Shown piece after piece: positions 1 through 11,510 of a stretch of DNA of 64,000 nt (the first letter of the stretch is position 1; every line of letters begins with the position of its first letter). The notes below the pieces were generated by a model that saw only the letters and a program-made list of their open reading frames with translations, made no database searches and was not told where the DNA came from. The position numbers and the translations under genes were made by a program. Source of the stretch: Littorina saxatilis (lineage: Eukaryota > Mollusca > Gastropoda > Littorinimorpha > Littorinidae); the NCBI RefSeq assembly GCF_037325665.1, contig NC_090246.1, positions 62,885,122 through 62,949,121 of the forward strand, written 5' to 3'.

Positions 1-1873
1 ACAACCTCTTTGGAATCTAATTTTTCATTCAAAGAATCTGCACTTGACACAGGCTTCAAGCCACATGACTCTTCTTGGTCACTTTGTAATTTCTCTGTGG
101 GTGTAGTGATGCTTCTGTCTGATGACTGTGAAAGTTCCTCTGTTGTTGGAAGTTTGTCACTTTTTGTCTTCTCAGCAGCATCCTTCTCTCCTCCAGAACC
201 ATTCTTCAGGCAGGTGTCTTCATCTGGTTTTCCAACTGTTTCAAGCAAAAACAACAAAAAGTAAAAACAAGTCACGTAAGGCGAAATTACTACATTTAGT
301 CAAGCTGTGTAACTCGCAGAATAAAACTGAACGCACTGCATTTTTTCACAATGACCGTAGTCCGCCGCTTGTGCAAAACGGAGTGAAACTGACGAGCCTG
401 TTTAGCGCGGTAGTGGTTTCGCTGTGCTGCACAGCACGCTTTTCTGTGCCTCTCTTTGTTTTAACTTTCTGAGCGTGTTTTTAATCCAAACATATATCTA
501 TATGTTTTGGGAATCAGGAACAGACAAGGAATAAGATGAAATTGTTTTTAAATCGATTTCGGAAATTTAATTTTGATCATAATTTTTATATTTTTAATTT
601 TCAGAGCTTGTTTTTAATCCAAATATAACATATTTATATGTTTTTGGAATCAGGAAATGATGTAGAATAAGATGAACGTATATTCGGATCGTTTTATATA
701 AAAAAAAATTATTGTACAATTTTCAGATTTTTAATGACCAAAGTCATTAATCAATTTTTAAGCCACCAAGCTGAAATGCAATACCGAAGTCCGGCCTTCG
801 TCGAAGATTGCTTTATAAAAATGTCAATCAATTTGATTGAAAAATGAGGGTGTGACAGTGCCGCCTCAACTTTTACAAAAAGCCGGATATGACTCGTCGG
901 CATTATACTTATCTCGTCTAAATATCGGGCCCTATTGCTACGCTGAAAACACAATAGCTGGTAATATTTACCAATACCAATAAACAGACACACTGAACAG
1001 CTATGCTTTTACCTGCATCTTCAGTGCTTGCACTTGCAGAGGACAGCCGGGGAGACTTTGCATCCTTAATATCAGACACTTTGGGAGATTTACTATCCCA
1101 GTCAGGAACATCAAAATTGTCAAATAAATTCCCTTTGTCTTGTCGCACAGTCAAAGGAGATGATGTACGCGAGCCACCACTGTCCACAGAACCCTCAGAC
1201 TTTGTTTTGCTCACTAAATTGTTTACATCTGGATTGGTCTGCACAAGCTTAGCCATGATGCTGTTGACTGTGCTTCGAACTTTGGCTCCAATCCTTAAAG
1301 GATTTTTCAAGGCCGTGACAGGTGTAGCTTTCTGTTTAGAATCCATAGCAGTTCCGTGCACTACATCACTTTTCGAGTCTTTTTCTTCATTCGGACCATC
1401 TTCATTGATGATCAAAACGTCATCCTCTTCCTCACTGCCATGATCTGAACTGATGTCTTTGTTGCTGTTGGTGTTATTGTTGGAAGCAGATTCTCCATCA
1501 GCAGCATCTTCTTTGTCAGTAACCTTTTTGTCATTGACAATGTCATCAATCTGGTCTAGAATATCCCTTTCGTCACCATTGGTTTTTGATGGGGATACTA
1601 CCTTGTCTTTATTTAAAGCTTCTGCCTTTCCTTTTGGACCACTTGTTGGCAAGTCCTTCCGCTCTGACCTGTCACTGCCTACATTGTCTGAGCTTCCACT
1701 TCCACTGAGTGCTTTGAGGTTCATGAGTGCGTCTTGAAAGCTGTCTGTAGAATCTGCAGATGCAACACCACTATCGCCTTCATCTTCTTTCGGTGGCAGT
1801 TTTTTCACTTGTTGCCACCTCTGTGGCAATTTTGTGGTTGACTTCCTGGCTACATTCATCTCTGATGTTTAAT
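1..1873 (-). CDS. 5' part of an unrecognised acidic, probably disordered protein (two exons, continues past left edge)
   Basis: I do not recognise this protein. Exon 1013-1873 begins after a good acceptor (CTCTTTTCAG), has 14 bases of 5' UTR and an ATG at 1859-1857, and ends at a GTAAAA donor. The reading frame continues, in matching phase, into exon 235-1, whose acceptor is pyrimidine-rich and ends in AACAG. The visible protein is about 360 residues. It starts with a basic stretch (MNVARKSTTKLPQRWQQVKK) and is then rich in Ser, Asp, Glu and Lys, with an acidic run near residue 145 (SEEEDDV). One less acidic segment near residues 185-215 (NPLRIGAKVRSTVNSIMAKL) could be a short helix or binding motif. 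No signal peptide or membrane segment is seen. A noncoding first exon must lie further upstream. The composition suggests a nuclear or scaffold protein, but that is inference. Confidence 0.72.
268..897 (-). repeat. Hairpin/(GT)n repeat family A, truncated copy in the intron
   Basis: This is an inverted, truncated copy of a sequence also found at 24641-25454, 50806-51663 and 57712-58577. It begins with the shared end (ACAAGTCACGTAAGGCGAAA) and carries the two related internal units that contain CCAAAAACATAT-type blocks. It stops before the (GT)n tract and hairpin end. It sits wholly inside the intron of the first gene. Confidence 0.85.
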
Positions 1874-2657
1874 CTGAAAAGAGATAGAAATGAGGATAAA
1901 AGAAGGCCAAATTTGCAACGAACACACACATCTTCAAGTTCAAGTTTTGGTCTACTAATAGTAATTTATTTGACTATAAATTTTATACACATTAAAATCC
2001 ACTAAATAGATCACCTACAAATGAGTTACTTTCATGTTTGGATTTAGACAACTCACTCAGAGTAAATTTACTCCAACTGCATGTCACTAAAGCGCCAGCC
2101 CAAATTAACAAGTTGAAAGTCCCCCAGTCCCAAACTTTCTTTACTTAAAATCTGAGAAACAAAGGGAAGTAAGCGTTCTAAAGCATTAAACTTTAAAGGC
2201 ATACGACATGTGAAATAGAGTAAGCGAGATCGAGAGTGAGAAAATAACAAGCAACTTTCATCCTCACTTACAACTTACAAAAAATCTACAAAAATGCAAG
2301 TTGGTAGGTGATGGAAAACGAATTATGATCCGAAACAGCCTATTGACTGTAGACATTTGTAACTTTCTGTGTGTACTTGTTAAAACTAAAAGGAAGGGTA
2401 GGTCGTTTTCTCCTCCCAAACGGTTTCCTCTTCCTTCAAGTGATGGGAATGTCTGTGGATGTGAAAATGTTAACCCGTAGGCTGGTTGTCGCGCTACTTT
2501 ACGTATACTGTCACCTGATTGTCACGACATATGTCGCGCTACTGGCTCAGTCTGTTTGGACGGTTCCGATTACCTCCCATGGATGCGAAAACCTATATGA
2601 CCGTTTTTCTTTATTTTTCTCTCTGTTATTGTTAATTCACCAGTGGCTATGTAACAT
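1874..2657. other. Upstream region of the first gene
   Basis: No convincing coding sequence is seen. The region should hold the noncoding first exon and promoter of the minus-strand gene ending at 1873, but I could not fix a donor site or TATA box. The P-like element starts at 2658, with its target duplication GTAACAT at 2651-2657. Confidence 0.4.
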
Positions 2658-2795
2658 CAGAGACTATAGAGTATACAGAGACGCTCCATACGGTGCTGAA
2701 AAGTGAGACCGGAAGCCCAGTGGCGCCACCACGCGGAAACATGGAAAAATCTACTTTCTCTTTTCACAGCAGTAGTGATATCGTGCTGCACAAGC

Positions 2796-2905
2796 ATGGC
2801 CGCGCCAACGCGAAAACGCAGTGGGGCATGGTGTTCGGCCATCAATTGCCCAAACGCACATGCCAAAGGCTTCAGGATGTTCAAATTTCCCAAGGAAGAG
2901 AGCAG
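2796..2905 (+). CDS. THAP-domain first exon (partial)
   Basis: An ATG at 2796 in good context (AAGCATGG) opens a 36-codon stretch ending at a CAG|GTGAGG donor at 2905/2906, phase 2. It encodes WCSAINCPNAHAKGFRMFKF followed by PKEESR, which is the start of a THAP zinc-coordinating domain: the C-x4-C pair, then the RMFKFP block. Later THAP residues (the conserved Trp, the second Cys and His) would be on the next exon, which I could not find. It lies within the inverted repeats of the P-like element, so it is probably the transposase N-terminus and not a host gene. Confidence 0.7.
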
Positions 2906-3287
2906 GTGAGGATTGTTTCTTCAATTTTTCTCTCGTTAAATGTTGGAAAATCAGTAAAAGTTGTAGCGTCGAACTGCGTGTAGATCTATTCTACTGGAAC
3001 AGTGAAAACACACACTGTACACACTACAGCCTCAAACCAGTCCAAGCTGTGCATGTTGGTACTAGTTTCACATGTATAAAATTTATTTCTCCTCTACTTT
3101 ATCTCATTTCGGCATGCCAAGTCTGGAACTGATAGTGGCAAATACGGTCAGTGATCGATTAGGGTAGACATAACAATCTCGTTTGATTGACACGGCCGTC
3201 GCGGGGTTATAGAGTAGATCTACAACGGATAACAGCTTGCAGCTTCGAACGTTAGTAGTATCATGATTAATATTTTGATTGTAAACG

Positions 3288-3320
<33 letters not shown>

Positions 3321-3379
3321 CTTGTTGTTGTTCTTGTACACCATTTTGAATGAGTAAAGGTCAAAGAGGGTAGACAGAG

Positions 3380-3383
<4 letters not shown>

Positions 3384-3448
<65 letters not shown>
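3384..3448. repeat. (GA)n microsatellite
   Basis: This is an uninterrupted GA run directly beside the tail of the adjacent LINE fragment. It produces false Leu-Ser and Arg-Glu reading frames. Confidence 0.97.
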
Positions 3449-3451
<3 letters not shown>

Positions 3452-3926
3452 GATTGGATTGGATTGTTTACTCATTTAGGCCATAGCCCCTTATGACGGG
3501 GGTGAACATATATATATACAATGACATAATGACATTTGCACACAAATCAAATGAAATAAATCATACACGAACTAAGACATTACATTACATTACATAATAA
3601 AATATACTGTAGGCTTACATGAACTAAGACATAACAACACTACGTAGCCGAAATGCTTTGTACACATAAGCTGACAACTTTCGAACAATACCTTCATTCA
3701 CAGATGCCATAAGCATAGGAAACTTGTGTAAACTTGGGTTTCTATAAAACTTAGCAGGAATAAACTGGCATCGCAAATCACGAAGTGCGGGGCAACAAAG
3801 CACAAAATAAAACTCATCTTCCTTACTTTCTCTGCACAATGGGCATTACAAAATATCCGCATCGTATCTCTTATATCGATTAACGTGCACAAATAGTTCT
3901 GTTATTCCACCTCGGAATCTTGCCAT

Positions 3927-3935
<9 letters not shown>
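3449..3935 (-). mobile_element. 3' end of a non-LTR retrotransposon
   Basis: On the minus strand the sequence encodes ARFRGGITELFVHVNRYKRY, then CPLCRESKEDEFYFVLCCPA and KFPMLMASVNEGIVRKLSAY, ending in a stop near 3624. The CPLC...H/C-type cluster followed by KF.MLM is typical of the C-terminal end of LINE ORF2 proteins. One stop codon interrupts the frame just before CPLC. The minus-strand 3' end is a short (CAATC)n-type tail at 3449-3466. It is strongly 5' truncated, and the clade is not determined. Confidence 0.72.

Positions 3936-4009
<74 letters not shown>
3931..4009. repeat. (AG)n microsatellite
   Basis: This is a long AG run at the truncated 5' edge of the LINE fragment. Confidence 0.97.
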
Positions 4010-4011
<2 letters not shown>

Positions 4012-4099
4012 TCTGAACAAGAAAGAAGCAACTGAAAAGAAACAAGAAATTCCTCCGAGGTAGGAAAAACACCCCCGTCCTTACCATTGTCACTGCCAC

Positions 4100-4380
4100 C
4101 AACTGAGAAGGTTATTTCCCTTTGACCATTAATATGTCCCTCTATAAGTCCTTGTAGAATCTTAATCCACCAATAACTCCCTAACCGTGTGTTTGACTGG
4201 TCCCAATTTTTGTAAGGACCGTCTCAGGAATGTATAGAACCTGTTCGCCAAGTTTGGTGACGATCGGTCCGTTCATTCTTGAGATCTATATGCGAACACA
4301 AACAAACAAACACATCGACCGAATCCTATACACACCCCTATACCGGGGGTGTAATAAGAAAATCATCGATCGATCAAGAT
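4100..4380. repeat. Unclassified interspersed repeat
   Basis: This AT-balanced segment contains phrases such as GGTGACGATCGGTCCGTTCA and the palindromic CCCCTATACCGGGGG near its right edge. It is noncoding and looks like part of a repeated element lodged in the P-like transposon. I could not place its ends. Confidence 0.35.
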
Positions 4381-5029
4381 TCTTTAAAGTCAGCTTGGTC
4401 ACAAGAATCTGGTTCAAGTTGCTGTATTTTACAGTTTTCCTTACATAATAACTTCTTATCTCAGTGTAATTAACAACCCATTTCAGTTTCGATGTGCTGG
4501 GACGACACCAAATTGACTAAATGCCTTAGTTACCGATTTAACCAGGAACTATTTCGTTAAACGATTTATTCCTGACATATTTTCTCAGGCTTAACAGATA
4601 ATGTATTCAGTATGTATTTGTATTTGATTAAAACACACAAAAATAAGGACGGTTAGTTCGTGAAAAGAGACTGACTTGAATCAGGTTTGCATAACTACAG
4701 CGATGCAGCGAATATTGCCTAAGAAAATTTGATTTAATTTTAATCTATACCATTTTCTGCGGTGTTTTTATGGTAATTTAAAAAGGATGTTCACAAACAA
4801 ACATATTTTTTCATCCAGTTACTTTTTGCAGCACTGTCAGCCGGACAGAACAGACAGTATGTTAATATAAACGTGATATAAACACAGCCGACAGCAGCCG
4901 CTATACGCGAGCTACCTTGTGCGGCAGGGTGTGGCTCTTTTCCCGCGCTGGGCTGGCCGGTCTCAGTTTCGCACCGCAGCGCAAAGAAGGATGACGCGTC
5001 TCTGTATACTCTATAGTCTCTGGTAACAT

Positions 5030-6297
5030 GTGTTACAGAATTGCACCAGTGTAAGGGTTAATATGTCAGTGGTGCAAACTTTCTAAAGCAAAACGGTTAT
5101 TTTGGTTTAAAATTTCACTGGATTTTCTCTTTCGGATTTCTGACTAAGTGACTAACAAATTATCGATGCATCAACAGTGTTATGTCTTGACTCTTGATGT
5201 TGAACACTTTTGTGCACAGTCTAGCAGTCATTATTACAACTGCCCACAACCCGACCCATGTGTTTGAACTCAAATTAAATTCGGGATTTTTGACTAGGTT
5301 TTGTTTGGCAATGAAAGTGTTCTCCCTTGAGCTTGCCCCATGCTAAAACATTTATTTCTGATGATATATATATACACAATTTAAATAATCCGACTCCAAG
5401 CTCAAATAGATAGATCTACACAGTTCATGCGAAAAATGGTTTCTGCTCAATAAATTTTGTTCATCAAAATTTCACAATCACAAGTAGTACTGTAGTTACG
5501 AAGGTTAAACTTAAAAAAGAGGACCATTTAATTTTCAAAGGACTGCAAGCGCAACAATTTGTCTTTTTTGGTATAAAAAAAATAAAAAAAACAAACGCTT
5601 GATAGACTGGCCTTAACAATGCAAATACAAGATTCAACCATTTGGGCCTTTTTCCACGGTTTGTTGGTCTTGCATACATGTCCCTGCATCCTATTACTTA
5701 TTAGGTTATTCAGCATGATTCAATTTTGCTTTTATTTCAGTTTACATGGTGGTTACTGTGTTTGAAATTTGTTCACATTTCGGTCTATTTCAGTGAAGTG
5801 AAGAACTCATGCTCAATAAGGTTTATACACACACAAAAATAATAAAAAAATAAAACTTTTCACACATTATTTTTAAAACTGATTTTAGACAGTAATCTAG
5901 TTTCCAAACAAATGGACATGAATGTACACTTGGCTAGATTTTGAAGACAGAACGTTAACTGCAAGATCTCTACCCATAAGGGGTATTTCTAACCGATATC
6001 ACAAACAGCGCCTTTGTGAAGGGCTAACAGGACTTTCAAAAGCCCTCCGGGTTTTGGGACCCTCTACAGTTCCATTGAAGGGTTCCTTGGACCCCCTTAA
6101 CTTTCACCAGATCATGCTTTGGACTACACAGTCTGGATATGGGTCGTGTACGACCCATACTTTCCAAAGAAGGATTCAACATAAAAAGTATGGGTCGTAG
6201 ACTAGTACACGGCCCCACCATCCAAATAGGAATAAACGTTTTGCCGCCTCTTTGCAGAGTATGGGTCGTACACGACCCACGCCATCTGAATAAGGAT
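5030..6297. other. Gene-free AT-rich stretch
   Basis: No supported gene. The only structure I see is a set of near-palindromes at 6136-6285 built on TATGGGTCGT and its complement. Confidence 0.5.
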
Positions 6298-6662
6298 GAG
6301 ACCTGGGAACCCCTGTTTTGCACTTAAAGTATTCTTAAACAAACTTGGTGTATTTTCAGAAAAATGAGCGTACTCCACACAGCATTTGAACATCCATGAT
6401 TAAAACATGCTTCACACGCGTCCGTCACAGCGTTAATTAAGTTTACCTATACATTTCAAACAAATGCTTTTTTCAATGTTGACTGACAAAAACTGTAATC
6501 ATGTATGTGTCAAAATACTGGATCGGCTTCGAGATTGGCTTGTGAAGATAAGTAGCCTAGGAATTTTTCTCGTCGTATTTGTTTCCCACTGACCATACTG
6601 ATCGTATTCTCGACAGTCATGCGTACAAAATACGGCGAAATCGTATGTGTTCCCAGGTCTGT
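6298..6662. mobile_element. MITE family E, copy 1
   Basis: Terminal inverted repeats read AGACCTGGGAAC at the left and GTTCCCAGGTCT at the right, with a probable AGGAT duplication (6293-6297 and 6663-6667). The body is closely similar along its whole length to 30730-31089. It has no coding capacity, so it is a short non-autonomous DNA element. The superfamily is not determined. Confidence 0.8.
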
Positions 6663-6667
6663 AGGAT

Positions 6668-7265
6668 AAACAGCGTAAAATTCCTTTCGTAATTCCACAT
6701 CATCTGGACTGTGTAGTTCAAATTACGTCATTGTTTATTTGTTTGTTTACAAAGATAATCTTTCAAAAGTTGGGGAATGGGAAGGTCGTATCGTGATTGG
6801 AGATTACATGACGTCTCCATTCCATTTCCTGCAGTTTCCCGTCACTGCGGGAATGTGAGGTTTGACATCAAAGACAAATCTTGTTGGGAACTCAAGAGAA
6901 GCACAGACTCGCAGTTAGGGTATGAACATATGTTATTGGTTTGTTAGTATCATATCCCTGAGGTGGTTTGACTTTGAAGACCAGCTAGAGCACAAACAAT
7001 ACTATGCACTTACATGTGCACAAGGAAACGTGGAGGCTTTGACAAAGCTATCTGCACATACAACTGTGGTTCTGGGTTGGTGGATTTATAATGTTGATCA
7101 ATCTTTTCACCAATAAGCTTATAAGGCACAGAACCTGAGTGCGAATAGCACAGATGCGTCATCTGCTGGTTGCAGGGATGTATGTGGGCCTCAAAAAGTG
7201 GAGGTCGTCAGTGTTCCACCCACGAGAAAGATATTGCTAGAACTGCTGGCCTTAAAGCTTAGATC
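6668..7265. other. Gene-free stretch
   Basis: No supported gene or recognisable repeat, only short chance reading frames. Confidence 0.5.
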
Positions 7266-7913
7266 AGGGGCCAGTTTCATAAGATAGCAGTGAACCGACT
7301 GACAGTCGATCGACTGCCCAGTCGATCGACTGTGGTTGATCGCCGGGTCACCGAAAAGCGCGTTTCATGAGCGAATCACCATCACCCGCGGACAACCGCA
7401 GTCGACCGACTGTACAGTAATCCGAATTTAGCAACATTACCACTTCCGTTTGCTCATTCGCACATGGAAATGGCCGATTTCGAAGTAAAAACTAGTCTCG
7501 GCCTGCTCAAAATAACAATGACAGAGACTTTCAGTAATTCCTTCGCGTGACGTCTAACCCTCTTACGCCATAATGTGACGTTTTCAAGACATAACCCTGA
7601 CTTGTCTCCTGGATTACTGCGTCATGATAGATACACTTCGAAGAACAATCACGAGGTTTGGCTCACAATCCAGAAAAGTGTGAGCATTCTGCCATCGACT
7701 GTGCGGATAATTACATTTATTTTCGGTTTACCGCAGCAAGCCGAACACAGTGTTGGGGGGAGAGCATCACCGTGTTTGGCCGACTTCCGGTGAGACGACC
7801 CGCAGTCGGCCGACTGAAAATATTTTCGTGAAACCCGATAACGTCAGATTACTGTGGTTCTCTCCATAACTGCAGTTGGTCGACTGTGTTTCTGGCTTAT
7901 GAAACTGGCCCCT
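7266..7913. mobile_element. Inverted-repeat element with palindromic subterminal motifs
   Basis: The ends are AGGGGCCAGTTTCATAAG and its exact complement CTTATGAAACTGGCCCCT, flanked on both sides by GATC (7262-7265 and 7914-7917). Just inside each end lie copies of a CAGTCGRYCGACTG-like palindrome: three near the left half and two near the right. These could be transposase binding sites. There is no convincing ORF, and the superfamily is uncertain (Harbinger-like or hAT-like). Confidence 0.75.
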
Positions 7914-7917
7914 GATC

Positions 7918-10250
7918 ACTTCATAGCCTGTTCCTGTGTGATGAAGTATAATCACTTGCCACTGGAATTGGATACATGAATCTGAGACTGCCATATTAAG
8001 TCGACTCACTGATAAAAAGCAATCTCAGGGGCACGTAAGGTGAGAGTGGAATGAGTTAGATGAAGAAACCGAGTCGAATCTTCAGCTATCCTGCAGCAGT
8101 TTGTTACCCTTACGTCACAGAAAATCAGCGACATGCCGCTATGACATCATGGAAAAACCATGTGATCATCTTTGTGTGAAAAATCACGAACATCTACTGC
8201 GCTACCCTCAGCCGCAATACTGAATGCCACTTGTGAGTCCGACTCAGAATCGATCTGTGACAAACTGACTCGCCACTCACAAACCTTTCTGGGGCTGTAA
8301 AACACGCACAGCCGGAAGTCGATAAACACAGCCCAATCCAGACAAAAAAATCATGACAGTGCGAATGCTTGTTACCAGCCCCTGTGGTTTGTACCACAGC
8401 TCATGCGGCGGCCAATCAAACAGACGCACCGCACCAAAGCCCAGCGAACCTCGGAAAATTCAAGATGGCGAACCCGAACCAAACAAAGAAGTCGATCACG
8501 TTACGTTACTAACATAAGTTTTATGAGAGGCTAACCACATTTGACAACAGTCACTGGGGTGAAGGGTTTCTTCATGATTAATTTGACATACGGCGCTAGC
8601 GCACACGCACCTGTGAACATTCATGGCCACATGGGCCTAATGTCTTCCACTCTCGTGCGCATCTTTTGATCAGTCGCGGCGCACTTAATATTTAGTTTAC
8701 CCTGTATACACGCAACGAACAGACTAGAAAAGGGAATGCTTAACAGAAATGATGTTTTACATCTCATATGACTAGAATCTTTTATTTTTGTGTTTTTCTG
8801 TTCTTTTGAATATAGGTCTATGGTATTTGTAATCGGACGCCATGTTGCAGTTGAGCTGCCGTCTGGCTCGGCCCGTCTGGCTCGGTGGATTTTTTGGTCT
8901 GAAACTGAGTAGGCCTATGATATTTTGGGTGTCATTTGCTGAAATGCGCACTGACTACGTCTTTCTGTCTCCGTATTCATTCTATCATCAATAAGCTTAT
9001 CAGAGTAAGCTTATGGTAAAGGCATTACAAGGGAGCAGACGTCATGATTCGGACGTGAAATTATTCAGACGTAGGTCATGTGACACATTTCCCGCCGACA
9101 AATGGTTGGCGTGCTGCCAAATGGCAGTCTCGCAGCGGCTGTCGTCTGGTGTAAACACTTGGTGCTTGCGTCACGCCTTAGCCGCGGAATGCTTTAATGC
9201 AATAGTTGAAAGTGACAACAGAAGTTTTGGCGCACTGTTTAAATGAAGAACTAACAAACAGTGTCGAGAAGAAGGGTGCACTTGGATTTATTTAGTTGTT
9301 TTTTGTCCAGTTTATGGCGAACCAGAGATACTGCTACAGATCTCTGGGCGAACCTGTCACTGGCACACCAAAACATGCGCAACCCTGTGCGCAGGGAAAA
9401 TAGGTCATATGTTAATGAACATAATTATTTGCTGTTTTCCCCAGCTTCCATCTTATAAGCTGTAAAGTGAGTTTGGTATTGCTGTTTAATTAATTTTGCT
9501 CATTGTTTTGTAAATGTATGAAGCAATTCTCCAACCTTATTTTTTTGCACTGGCGCTTGACTTTCATTCACTTTGATAATATTGGAAGACTTACAACCCG
9601 ACAAGTGCATCCTCTTATTCAATGCAAATTACAAGATAAGTACTGTCTATCGGATATGACTGTTAATGGCTTTAAACCACCCCTACGTGATCAAAAGTCT
9701 CCACTCTCGTGCACAAGAGTACCCATTTTGTTTATGGGAATGCTTTCTTTGTGACGTGGCCACACATCCCCGGATCAGGTGAAGGACAAAGTAACCAATC
9801 GGCGTTCGTCCTGCAAACCCTTGAGGGGCGGTCTCCCGATTTTTGTGTATTCACTCCAGTAGGCTGCATGAATGGATAATATGCATGTAAAGACCGTCCA
9901 CAGGTGAAAAACTACGAAACGTACGGTCGTAAGATCAACCGTAAAGTTGAAATGAAGTAAATCCTATATACCTAAGTGTCTACTACAAGCTCACAGAAGA
10001 CACTTACCCTGCAGACTGATTATTAAGTATAATAATAATATAAACTGTAAGCTTGACTTGAAGTATGTAAAAGGCTTAACATTGTGATACTTGCAAGGTG
10101 GGTCTTCTGAACAGGAGCAAGCCACTTTTCTTGGAATTCATGATGGATGAATGCCATATGGTCTGCATTTAAAACAGATTGAGAATACTGAAGATTCAAA
10201 CCATGATATGGCAGTTGCATCTGGGCAAGCCTAATTTTCAATCAGAATCC
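7918..10250. other. Gene-free stretch
   Basis: No supported gene. A motif AAGATGGCG at 8461-8469 resembles a YY1-type core promoter element and opens a 15-codon frame, but nothing else supports a gene there. Confidence 0.4.
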
Positions 10251-11196
10251 GTTACACATACAATTGAAACAGCTAATTTACCCAAGCAATATTAATCAGA
10301 ATAAACTTAACGTAAATGTTGTATTATTTTCACGTCTTAACTTGCATTATAAAGGGATAGTGCAGCCCCCCCCCCCCCCCCCCCCCCCTGCACATATCTC
10401 CCATGACTTAACTTTCGCCCACACTTCAGGTGTCGATCTATTAAAAAAATTACCAAGTATCACTGACTGACTTGCAAGGAGTAAAACAATGCAACTTTGA
10501 GATGAATTAATTTTTATCATTAGCCTGGCAGGTTACCATAAGATAGAGAAAAAAAAGTAATAGCGAGGCGAAAGTACCTGATAAAGGTCCTTCAGGTGAA
10601 CTCATTACATCATAAGCCAACATGGAATTTAAGTAGTTTAGACGAGAGAGAGAGTTTTTTTCCCTATCTTCTGTAGTTAACATGGTGAAAAATGTGGATC
10701 AGAGTATTCCATTTTGGCATGTCACACGGTCTTTAACCAAGAATGTGATTATGGAAAATGTTAATCCCAACTTGGCAGAAGATGTGAACATACAAATGGC
10801 ATAAGTTTAGTCTGGCTGGCAACACTAAAGGTATGTGTAGTCGTATGTCAGATAGTTTAATGGTTTATATCCTCGTCTGTGTTGGTGAAGGTGATACAAA
10901 AAAACGTCCATCCAGACCAAAACCATTCTGGCTCAAAAACTTGCAACATGTATTACACATAATCATTCAATGCAACAGAATAGGTATAAATTGACTTAAA
11001 GCCCCGTTTAGCCATACCGTCAACAATAGAAAACCATGAAATTAACAGATTTTCATTGTGCACGAACCCTGCTTAATTTTCCTGACAATTGAAGAATAAA
11101 AATAAAAATAAAGCAAGATAGCAAAAACCAATGTGTAAAATAGAATCCAGTTGTTCTTAAACAGAAAGAACAAAGACTTCTGACCATCTTAAACTA
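10250..11196. other. Gene-free stretch with a poly-C tract
   Basis: The only clear feature is a C homopolymer of about 25 bases at 10364-10388. No supported gene. Confidence 0.5.
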
Positions 11197-11510
11197 TGTT
11201 AGCTACACCGTATAGAGATGTTGACAGTGAAAACAGTTAAGTGTGATTCAATTATAATGGTTATATATATTTATAAATCTAAAAGAGGATAAAATAGACC
11301 CACAATGTCAAATCATGTTGCAATGTATGAAAATATTTTGTTTACTAACATGTTCGCTACACCGTATAGAGATGTTGACAGTGAAAACAGTTAAGTGTGA
11401 TTCAATTATAATGGTCATACATATATTTATAAATCTAAAAGAGGATGAAATACATGCACAATGTCAAATCATATGTTGCAATGTATGGAAACATTTTGTT
11501 TACTAACATG
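11197..11510. repeat. Two-copy tandem duplication, period about 154 bp
   Basis: The units 11197-11350 and 11351-11510 match closely. Both run from a GCTACACCGTATAGAGATG block to a TTTTGTTTACTAACATG block, with a few substitutions and small indels. The duplication is noncoding. Confidence 0.9.

Larger units (their letters stand above)
2658..5022 (+). mobile_element. P-element-like DNA transposon, probably non-autonomous, with a THAP exon
   Basis: The ends carry a perfect inverted repeat of about 27 bases (2658-2684 and 4996-5022, starting CAGAGACTATAGAGTATACA), followed inward by a looser repeat that shares TGAGACCGG and AGCCCAG. The element is flanked by a 7-bp direct duplication GTAACAT (2651-2657 and 5023-5029). 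Just inside the left end is a THAP-domain exon, as in the P superfamily, whose transposases start with a THAP zinc finger. No RNase H-like transposase body was found in the remaining 2 kb, which holds two GA tracts, a LINE 3' end and a patch of another repeat. It is therefore most likely internally deleted or overwritten. Assignment to the P superfamily is inference from the THAP exon, the inverted repeats and the near-8-bp duplication. Confidence 0.72.

Noticed and set aside
8461-8508. Possible short gene starting at AAGATGGCG
   Set aside because: Only 15 codons, no splice donor in frame and no promoter elements besides the motif.
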